Shown: in pieces, positions 38,701-50,700 of the stretch
How positions within the stretch are numbered: position 1 is the stretch's first letter
Layout of the letters: each line of letters opens with the position of its first letter
Assembly (NCBI RefSeq): GCF_905163445.1
Contig: NC_053200.1
Location: 11,904,001 to 11,968,000 of the forward strand
Length of the DNA stretch: 64,000 bases
Source: Pararge aegeria
Lineage: Eukaryota; Arthropoda; Insecta; Lepidoptera; Nymphalidae
Reading direction: 5' to 3'
Position numbers and translations under genes: made by a program
Notes under the pieces: model-generated
Told to the model about the DNA's origin: nothing
What the model saw: the letters and a program-made list of their open reading frames with translations, nothing else
Database searches by the model: none

Positions 38701-41700
38701 CGACTTGTCTCGATCATTATTGAAAATACTATAGGTAAAATAATATTATCTTAAGTAACGATAACAGCTCCTAAATTGTTCATTAAAAAGCAAAACACTT
38801 AGCGTGCCGAACAACCTTTTACCTAGACAAAATGTAAAACAATTTGTTTATTATGTAAACCCGAGGGATGCGTCCCCGACGTCGCAAAGCGGGCTGATGT
38901 TTCAGCGAATATTTTAATATTTTCTTTCATTTGACCCTACTCTGGGACACAGACTTATCTGGCAAGGAAGTATTTTCATGCGACACGTATTTTTAACCCC
39001 CAATCCAAAAACGATGGGGTGTTATAAGATGTTTATGTGTGTGTATGTGTGTGTCAGTGCGTATTTTGATTCAGGTTTTTTTTACCTTGAGTTAGTCAGG
39101 TGTGTTTTTAGTTGGTGAAAAACGGTTTAAGATGGCCGCCACAATATGACGGATTACATATTTTTTCACAACTCCCTCAATACCTATATTGAAATAAAAA
39201 GAAAGGTCTGGATTACTAGAATACAATGCAATATGACAAATTTAAAATGCGATATATTTTTTCTTTTTTATTCCAATAAAGTTAGCCCTTGCCCCTTGGC
39301 TGCAATCTCACACACTGGTGAGTCATGATGCGGTCCCACAGATCGCACCGATGCGCTAGGGAGCCTTCCAAAACCATAATATTTAGAAATAAACGATGAA
39401 AGTTAATAAGATTCATAATAAAGAGCGAAAATTTCAATATAACTTACGTCGTCCGAGTAGGAGAAAAGTTTTCATCGAGACAAAAATGTCAAACAATTTG
39501 TTCGCTAAATAACCAGATAGACGCTCCCCAACCTCAATAAAGTGGAAGGAATACTTGAGCGAATATTTTCTCTTCATTTGACCGTGCCTTCATACTTCGT
39601 AGCGCAGCTTAGCGATCATACAGTTCAGAAGCCGCCATACAAACCTTAAAGCAAAGGTTTGTAAACATTTTAAAGAAATAAATAAAAATACAAATTACAT
39701 ATTCTTACAGTATTCAATATTTTACAAAGCTTTATTTTACAACTTTCTTGGAAAAATAGAATAAATAAATATATAAATATAATACGACAGTGTACACATC
39801 GACATTAGACCCAAAGTAAGCGTAAATAATATACATAAATACTTATAATACGCAGACACTGGAAAACATTCATGTTCATCGCAAAGATTTTTCAGTTGTG
39901 GGAATCGAACCCACAGCCTTGGACTCAGAAAGCAGGGTCGCTGTTCAATGCGAAATTTGGTCGTCCGAGTGTTCATATATGATGACTACAGAAGAACAAC
40001 AGATGGTAAAACAATCATTTAAATTTTCACCTATAGTATGTATTAATGTGATGAAAATTTAATTATAGCTGTACATCAGTGTTGCGATGTCTTAGCTCAT
40101 TCTTTTTTCACTACACACCATACTTAACGCCCAGTGTGCACTGCGGAAACCTACAGATTCTCTTCGTACTTTCTTTTTATAACAGGGTTGTGCGTTTTAA
40201 ATCATCATTTTTTTTTATGGGCATGTCAAAATAACAACTAAAAGAGGAATGCAGCTGCACAGCATTGAGCCGTATTCCTCTCTCTTTTAAGTATGTTATG
40301 TGCTTTTTAACAAAATAAGGTTATCAATTCGGTTGCCTTTTGTTTTGTTTCCTCAGAACTGTTTACAAAATTTTACTTGGCACCGACTCAAAAACGTTGT
40401 AGAAAATATATATTTCGTGCTTTTTAGTTGTATAACAAAGTCGATTCATTTCTGTCAAAAAAAAAATTATCCAAATATTTACCATCGGTAAGATTTGTTT
40501 AAAATACTAACACATAAGTTCCTGCTGTGCGGGTTTGTTCGTAAGTTCTGACGTTGACTGAAATGACTGTTTATTATCTGTATGATTGTTTAACTGCGTT
40601 TTTAGGAAGGCGGCATTATTATGGGAAAAGCCTCACATAAGAAAAAATCTTATTTCGTTTCAGTTGTACCGTAGGGCCGCGATGTCTTTGCTTATTCTAT
40701 TTGGATGCCACTCAGAATGATTCCCATACAAGTGGGAGATTCTACAGCCACTTATCTTACTTTTATTTATAAAAGAGCTACGCGTTTTAGATCAGTACGA
40801 TGAAGGAGTTTATTATTTTTTAATGGTTTAGCTCTAAATTTAACTCCGTTTTACCAGGCGCGTTTGGTGGTTTAATTTTTACAAATATGGAAAATTTGCT
40901 GTTGGCGGCTTTCTTTGACCGCATTTATTACGTTTTTTTTTTAAATCCCGTAGAATCCATTAGTTTTCCTGGAATAAAAAGTAGCCTTTGTAACTCTCAA
41001 ACCTTTCATCTAAATCTTTGCCAAAAATGAAGTTGATTGGTTGCTTATTCAGTGCGTTAAAGAAGGACAAACAAACAAATATACTTTTGCATTTATATTA
41101 TTATTCATTACCATAGAAAAATATTCATCAAAAGTGCCTGCTATAGGCCTATTTGAATGAAGTTTCCTCCCTCAAAGTCAAAGTAAAGTTTTGACTTTGG
41201 CTTAACTTTGAGAGGGGGAAACGAAGTAAGTAGGAGGATGGGGTGGCAAGGCAGTGACACTGCTTTCTGAGTCCAAGGTCGTGGGTTCGATTCCCACAAA
41301 TATGTTGTATGTTGTGTTGGTAAAATGTTTGTGTGATGAACATCATTGTTTTTCGATGCTGGGTGTTATCTGTATATTATAAGTATTTGTGTATATTATT
41401 CAACAATTATCTTCGTACCCAATACACAAGCTACGCTTACTTTGTGTGTATTTTATTTATTTATAACTCTTTCGACTTCTTCCTGTGCTATGGTTATTTG
41501 TTAGACCATGTAAGCCTTAAGTATGTGAAACCATGTCAATAATTTCAAATGGCAATGGGGTGTAAATTATGATATGAACTTATCTTGTTACCACAGGGTT
41601 ATGTTAAAAAAAAAACAATTGCCTTTTATGTTTTATGAAAATGACACAAATTAAAACTCGGCATTGGAAGAACTTTTTTTGTAGTCCCGAACTGAATTCA

Positions 41701-44700
41701 AAAATTTTATTTCAAGTATCAAATATGACACACCATGACCCGTGTATGGTCAATGTCCTTTATATGTCCTTGCTGTATATCCGTGGTGTATGTCCTTTAT
41801 ATTGTCGTAATAATTATTTGTGAAGCCCTCAAACAATAGTTAATTGTGCTTCTTGTCTGCAGGTGATGTGCGTCCAATACTGGCCTCCGAACAAGGAAAA
41901 GGACGAGACCTATGGTGACATCAGCGTCGGTATCGTTCAGGAAGAGGAGCTTGCGAACTTCCACATCCGCACTTTCCGACTCTACAAGACTGAAAAAGAT
42001 GTATGTTGTTTTGTTATTATTTTATTCCATGATATAAACTTCAACGGCCTCCCTGGCACAGCTGTGAACGCTGTGGTTTGAAGTGGGAGGTCCAAGGTTC
42101 GATCCCCGGAAGGTGCAATTCAAGAATTTATAATTGCTGAATTTTCGCTGGTCTGGTCTGTTTAAAGGCTTCTGTCAAAGACGTGCGAAATAGCATTCCG
42201 GTACGATGACACGTAGAAACCGATTAGGAGTATCGGTTTAATATTACTCCAAACAGATTAGCGCGTTACCATCTTAGACTGCACCATCACATACCAGAAG
42301 GTGAGATCACAGTAGAAGGCTAGCTTGCAGTGGAATAAAAAAAACAAGTTCCGGGTAAGGAAGCAATGCCTTAAGGCGAGTACCCCAAAGCTAAACAATT
42401 CGGAAATGACCCGTGGTACTACCATTTATTTGGTTATGCTGATATTGCTATTTCACCAGGGAAGGTTTTACTTTCGGTTGTATGTAAAGGAAACAAACTT
42501 GTCTAAGGTCTATTTATATCCGAGCGCTTTCAGTAGAGTAACAAACTTTGTTCGTTTCCACTTGTCTCGCAAGGTCGTACCCTGAAACAACTTTCGATTT
42601 CAACACAATACTGTTTATGTTAAATCAAAATGGTCACCTGTATTTTGAAAACAAATCTAAAATGAAACCTGAAACTTATTAAATAAGTGTTGTGACAGTA
42701 GAGCAATAATGCCTCATTGGTGGTTAGCTTGTTTAGCTACTGCTCACGAGGTCCTGCGTTCAAATCTCCGGTTCAAAACTTGCAAGAAATTGGGTTTTTC
42801 TGTAATTCCAGTCCGAATAGGAAATTGGCGGTGTCAACCCCGTGCCTCCGAGAGCATAGTTTCACTAGCTAGTGATAACAGTCGTTAAAGCCCACCAATC
42901 ACTATTGCAGAAGCGTGGTTGCCTTAGTTTAGACAAGAGGCTTGTTTAGAGCATTGTTTGTTGTTTATTGTTATTAGGTACACAAAACAGGTAATAACTA
43001 AAAGTAGATCTAAATATAAGTAATAACAAGTTTTGTTCTAAGCTACAACCCAAAGTATGTGTACACAACTTGGAATTAAATTAAACAGAAAATAAAGATA
43101 CAATTAAAGTTGAAGCAAAAAAGAAACACTTAAAAAATAATATATATATCATTTCCCTAAAGATTATGTGGAATAGTGCTTAATAATTTGATTTTTTTAA
43201 ATATTTATCCTTTTGTTAAAAATGACAATATTACGATTACTTGATACTAAATCATTATAAAGGCGGCACACGTGAACTTAGGGGTTGTAATAGGAAGTAT
43301 TGTTCTTGTAGACACTTAGGGCAAAGGGTTTAAAATATTTTAATCTGGTATTAACGCGAGTATTTATAGTAATGAGCGAGAGCAAGACGGAAGAATCAAT
43401 TTGGAAGTTAATGAGCTTAAGTATTGGGAAGTCGAAAGGCTGAGGGTGGTAGAGCAATAAAAATGAAATTCGTTGTTAGCAAAAATATTTTAACGATAAT
43501 ATCATGTACGTAATTTGAATAGAAATACTTCTGTCTAAAAAGTAAAAACGAAACTGCAAGACAGAGAAATAACACAAAAGGCAATAGTGGACAAAGCAAC
43601 AGAGACGGTAATGTGAGACAGAAAGCGTTTGCGAGTATTTTGCTGAGCTTGATAAAGTATCTTGCCGTTTAATCCCACGTTATATTAAGTAAGGAAAAAT
43701 AAGATTTCTCTTCTGTATAGAAGGAGGTTTCAGCAACGTTTTAGCGTATCGGGGATATTATGTTGCACTAAGAGTGTGTAAATGTTTGCTTTGTTGGTTC
43801 ATTTACGTTTATTATAGATACATTTCGTCCATATTCTGATAACAAAAGCCCGACAAAATTGCTATGTGAAGAAATGTAACCATGTCAGCTTTATTATATG
43901 TACACTTTTAAGATGCATTAGAATGAAGTCAAATGTTATATTTACCGCTAGAGTTTACACAGTCAGTCTTGATTTTGCTTCACTTTATAAAGTTAGTTCA
44001 GTTTCCTACTCACGAGGTGAAATTATAATTTCACTTTCTGTAGAGTTAGTTATATTTAGGAAATTTCTGTTTCCAACGTTAATTATTCTGATGCTTTTTA
44101 TGAAAGTGTTTTTACCTTCACTTAGAGAATGGAATTAACCAATATATAATTTTTAAAAGTATATAATTAAAATGTTAAGAGCAGCGGGATTTAAAAACGC
44201 ATCTCTCCGACAATAATGGCCTGAAGAATGCTTTCCCACTGTTAACACTGTCTAGTAGGAAACATTCCAGATTCGGTTCTCTGATCAAAGGTATATATGC
44301 CACTACAAATGACACATTGCGTTGTTTTATTATCATTTGTATTTTTATTAAATAACAGTTCTCTGCCTTCGCGTAAAATATGCAATTTAAATCAAACTTC
44401 CACTTTTAGATGCCAAATGAAAAAAAAACATGGAAACAAATCTGGATTTCAGCTTAATCACCTTGCGATATGAAGTAGACTTTACGACGTATTCTCATAT
44501 CTACCAAATAAACATTAACACGTTTCCTGTCCCAAATAGAACAACCCCATGAGGTTTTGCTTTCGCCATTTTTATGGCGTCTTTAGTAACAATACGTTTT
44601 GTCTTGTATATTTATTACAAGTCAATGATTTAATACGTTATTATTGCATTCAAGTTTTAGGTATATAGTTATTGCACGTTCCGTCTGAAAAGGACACGAT

Positions 44701-47700
44701 TAGCTAACATAACATTAACAAAATCAAAGTCAAATGTTTCTTTATTAAAGTAGGTACATGGATCGCACTTATGATGCGTTCATTGCATACAAAATATTAG
44801 CAAAGTAGAGAGTAGTGAGTACATTATACTTTATTTTTAAAGATGACCCAAACCCACAAATAAATTCCTTAAATCAGATTATAGTCAAGAGTCTGATCTC
44901 AAATAAGAGAAGAAAAAAAAGTTTTATATAATATTGACTAGGTAGGGAGGTCCAGGAAAACGTAATGTACGTTCAACATCGAATATGTTCGAATATGTAA
45001 GAACAAGGTAGAAATGAACGTGTTAAAAAATCTTCTAAATCGATCCAGCTGGTACAGAGAGATACCACAAAAACCGCGACACGCGATTTTTATATGCGAG
45101 TGATTTTAAAAATTGTATTTTTTAAGTAAGAATACTTTTACGTTTTGTTAACACAGGTGGTTGTCGAAGAAAGATTCATCCTCCAGTTTCATTACACCCA
45201 ATGGCACTCTCACACGTGTCCATTCAGCAACGCATTACTAGAGTTCAGGAGACGAGTTCGAGCAGTCGTCGGAAGAAGGCTCGCCACCAACTCTGTGACA
45301 GGCCCTATGCTTGTACATTGCAAGTAAGCGTTTAGAAGTAATTTAAAGGAAAATGCGGGAACACGGTTTCGTTTGGTGCCTCATTTAACAAGCTCTCAAA
45401 TCCCAAGCCTTAACTTCGACGGTTAAAAAATCTTTTATTGAAATAGATTAGTGGTTCTAATATATTGTGAACAGTACCATCAATAGGTAGGTACAATAAT
45501 CGCATCATTGACACATGCGATTATTAATAATATACTATTATTATGCGTCAATAACCTTAATTCACGAACTTCATTTGCATGTAACTCTGAAATCCGGCTA
45601 ACTAGAGTTTTAATGTTTTTGGTAATGTATTGTTATTATTAAATCCTTCAAAACGAGATAAATTCCAAGAAGGCACCTTATAAGTACTATGTGAAACCAA
45701 ATCCCATACTCAATACGGCATTCTCCTTTAAGGAATTAAGAATATCACTAGCTTTAACGGTGAAGATAAACATCGTGAGGATACCTGCATGCCTGAGGGT
45801 AACGTTAACTCCATAACGTTTTCAAAGGTGTGAAGTCTTTTAATCAGCACTTGGCCAGTGTGGTGGATTCTCTAACTCTCCTCATTCTGGGAGGAGACCC
45901 TTCAGTAGCGTGCATAAGGTTTTTGACCAGGGTATGCATAAAGCAGGTACATGGCGTAAAATGGAAAAAATCCCCTCCAATACGGGTTGTATAAACCCTG
46001 AATAACTTCATTCTCATCATGGTTTTTCTAACGACAATAAAAATAACGTAGACAAGTTATTAAGAACAAATCAACATTTCGAAGAAGAGTTTTTACACAC
46101 ATGTCGCTCTAAGTCTTTTAACCTTAAACAACTCATGATTGAACAGCCAAGAAAACATTAACATGCAAAGATACAGAGGAAATACTGAAGGAAACATACA
46201 TTAACAGTAAATAGTACATACATACACATAACATTTTTCAACCAAAATACATATATAATTATATGTATTTTACCCTAACTCATTGTACTTGTATTTTCGT
46301 CGTATATGATATAAATATTTTGAACACCAGAGTAATTCTCCTAGTCATTTATCAATTGCAGTGAGAAGTTATAAATGATCTCCACGAGATTGTGAAGGCT
46401 ACTAGCAATCGATTGTTTAAACCTATTTAAAAAAATCCCAGGCCAGAGTAATTAGAATCATTTTAACAATGTTTTCAAGAATATAAAGAAAGTGAACAAG
46501 TATCGTTTCCACATCGTTTTTTTAATTAAAAACAAACAAATTTATGGACAGTTATTTTGGCGGTTAATTAGCAAAATTTATGCATATCAAATTAATTAAC
46601 GGAATAAAGGGTCAAAGGTGGCGCTCATTAAAACACGCTGTAAAAAATATTAACTTAAAACTGCTTCAAATGAACGACGACAGTGTAATTTCAATTAGCT
46701 GCCTCGAAAAGGTATAACATCGCTTAATTTTAATTTTAGTGACGGTGGCGGGCGTTCGGGCGTGTATTTAGCGGTTGATGCGAATTTAGAATTAGCCGAA
46801 GAAGAAGACTGCTTTGATGTCTTCGGATATTTAAAGAAATTGAGACAATCCAGAAAAGGCCTTATAGAAAACGAGGTATGAAAGTCTTTTTATTTAAAAC
46901 AAACTCTTAGGTTTACCAGTTTAATTGATTCGAATTTAAATATGCCTACTCTATTTTGTAGTCAACATACATATTTTGTAACATCTTTCATAGGAGCAAT
47001 ACAAATTCGTCTATGATACGTTAGAGGAGCACGTTGTTTGCGGAGTTTCCTGGTTTCCAGTATCAGAACTGTCACAAAGACTGAAACAAAAATCCCAGAG
47101 GGATCCAGTGACCAAATTGAATGAGTATCAGAAGGAGTACCAGCAAATTTGTAAACAGACACCAAGATTCACTATAGGAGACTGTGCTGGTGGGCACAGG
47201 GGAGATAATAGAGAAAAGAATAGAGATGTTCTTGTAGTTCCACGTAAGTTGGCTATAGTTTTATTTTATTTTGACGGCCGATTGGCGCAGTTTGCAGCGG
47301 CCCTGCTTTCTGAGTCCAAGGCCGTGGGTTCGATTCCCACTGCTGGAAAATGTTTGTGTGATGAGCATGAATGTTTTTCAGTGTCTGTGTGTCTATATAT
47401 ATATTCTAAGTATTTATGTATATTATTCATAAAAATATTCATCAGTCGTCTTAGTACCCATAACACAAGCTACGCTTACTTTGGGGCTAGATGGCGATGT
47501 GTGTATTGTCTTAGTATATTTATTTTATTTTTTATTTATTTTTATGGAAATGGAAAATAGACTTTGTTAATAATCATAAATACAGAAAAAAATGGTTTCT
47601 GGAAAATAGAGCAAAATCTTTTGACCACGAATGTTTATGACTCGTAATCATTGGTCTTCGTCATTTTCATAACATATTGGCATTGGATAGTTCGTTCTTT

Positions 47701-50700
47701 TTGCATTTTCAAACTATTTTGGCTCGAAATGTCCTATATTTTAGAATTTATTGATCATAAAATCTTTAAGAATCAGATTGCAATACAAAGTTATTTTTTT
47801 TCCAGCGGATAATTTTCGCCCATATTTGACATCCTTCCAAGGCAATAGTTTTACAGACTACATCAATGCTGTGTTCGTGGATGTGAGTATTTTACTACTG
47901 TAATAATTTAAAGAATATACTGTTTGATTCTGCATAGACCGTTCCGCTTTTTGATCAATACAACATCTGATTTATGATTTATCCTGATCATGACCAATTT
48001 ACAGTTCTTCCGCCGAAGCCGAAGACATTGCTAAAAGTTTCCTCTTTTCAGGGTTACACAAAACCTCGAGAGTACATAGTGACGGAATGGCCTTTAGTAC
48101 TAACGCAGGGAGAGTTTTGGTCTCTAGTCTATGACTACGAATGCGCTGCAGTCGTGGTCTTGTGTGTGCCACAGAAAAATTCTGTAAGTCCGTACATTAG
48201 GCTTATCTAAAGCATCTAGATACTTTCAGTCAATCCATCAATTTACGTACGTACGTAAGTACACACTCAATGTGATGTGTGAACAAATATGTATGAACGC
48301 CTAGATGATGGAATTTTGGAATTTGAATTTTGAAAAATTTCAAGCATTAAAGTCAACCAAATTATTGACCGACTTTTTAATAGAAGCAACTACATAGGTT
48401 ATAAATCAAATTAAAACATTGTTTTCTAAAACAACTGTTTATCAAAAAGTGATTTTAGAGAATCGAAGATTCGATAGAAATGTAATGTATTTTTTCTGTT
48501 ACAGCAACAATATCCCCCCTTCTGGCCGGAAGGGAGACACTCTAAGAAATACGGACCAGTGTTCACAATAGACCACGTCTCCCATAACCATTATACAAAC
48601 ATAAAGACTTGGATATTTAGGATTAACAAGAAAGTAAGACATGTTTTTGGCCTCTGTACGTGTTTATTATAGTTAATCGTTTGTATTTTACTTTAAACGC
48701 TACTAACTCCAGTTAGTTACGGGTTACTAGCAGTGATTATTCTATATGAGATGTCATTGATGTTTTTAAACGTAGAACATTAAAAAAATCAAATTGGTTG
48801 TTTTTATAGAACGTGAATCGAGGACCATTCTTCGTGCCATAATACGAACCTTTTACGTGCCATAAGTTCTTGTAAACCATCCTTAGCAACTTGATGTTTT
48901 CCGGGACCAAAAGTAATCTATGTTATTCTCAACTAGTCTTTTCAACTAACTCTATGCTAAAAATCAAGTCGATAGGTCGCTTAGTCAGGGCGTTAAGGTA
49001 GAATAAACAAAGAAAAAAAACACACTGTCGTAATTAGTATGGACACTAAACGTTCCCGCGACTTCTTTCCCGGTGAATTTCGATGTCTATGTCGTAGACG
49101 TAGACATTGAAATTATTTTCTGACCCCTGAACTACTGCTAAGCAAATAAAAATGTCGATCTCTTGCTTTGTGAAAATCGAATCAAATTTATCCCACGGGA
49201 ATCGTAATTTTTTCTGGGACAATAAGTAGCCTATGTACTATTCCAGAATATAATCTATCTCTGTGCTAAATTTATTCCTGATCGCTTCTTTTCTGGCATA
49301 ATTGAGTAAAAAATATATATCCATAAAAAATTTCGCATTTATAATATTAGCATAGAAGTATGGATTAGCAGTTCCAAGCGGTTTCTCCTGCTTTATCTAT
49401 AATATAGATTGTCTTGCACCAGGTTCAAAATAATATCAAAAATACGTTTCACTTTGCAAACTCAATGCGTGAAAACGATTTACTATTGTTCGCTAAAATG
49501 GTCCATTATCGGTTTTATTGCCACGATAAATAACCAAAATTTCGAGTTTCGACATCATTTATTTCCCAGTTGTTATTCTGTTTTGTAAACTTCCATGAAA
49601 TGTATTAAAAAATATTATTTTTCGTAATGAAAATATCCAAGGCTCTATTCGAACGGGAAAATGCCGGGAAATTATAGTCATGCAAAACCAGTATCGACAT
49701 AGGATATTTAAATACAACACTATATTTTAACAGTATATTTACAAGCATTTACATATCTGTTGGTGTCATTCTTATAGTAGGAATATTAAAAATAAATAAA
49801 AATTTTAAATTTTAATTTCACAAACAAGTATCAATCATAATTAAACTAAAAATCTATCGATCTGTTTATTTGTAGGCGTGCCGTGCCTTACTAAAAATAG
49901 ACTAACTCAAAAGTTACTCCTGTACGCCATATTTTTATTTGTGACGTCACGTAACGTAACGGAAGATATAGATAAAATTAGACACGATCATAGTGATTTA
50001 GAAATAAAGATTGGTAGCACCATTGAAATAAATCTTAGCGACGTCCAGATTTTTGTTACAGCTTTTTTGCATTTAAGTCCCAATATTGAGTAAACCAGAC
50101 CTGGAAACACTACCACTTAATTACTTGGTGGTATGGTTTTGCATGTAGGGTTCCTAGCTGCAGTCATAGCCTCTCAACCAGTATAAACGTATTTGATTAT
50201 TGAAACACTATAACGTCAAACTAAAACGATCGTAATGCAACTTATTTTTACAGCGCAGATATTGTACCTACTACCGATTATTATTTTATCAATGACCCGC
50301 TAAGAGTTCTTGCAGTAAAATGCCTACGAATCTACTTTAAAATAAGTTTCGTGAGTTCTTCTTTACTCTGTTGTTACAGTTTTCTGATACTCGATAATGA
50401 CTCTACAATTGCGTGCCGTCAAATGTTATCTGGGCCTGTCGTCAGGTTAGGTTTAAGAAAAAGTTAGGAATGATCCAATAAGAGGTCGAAGTAAAACGTC
50501 GTTGCTATCTCCTAACAGATTGTATCGCTGACGGAATTGATGGCAGGAGTCAAAGCGCCTCCGAAGACGGTCCAGCTGTTCCAACTGACGTGCTGGCCGA
50601 TGGGACACAAAGTCCCGTCATCCACCAACTCCCTCGTCGAGCTGATGAATATGGTCGAGCGTTGGCGACAGCGCACCGACTACGGGCCCGTCTGTGTTGT

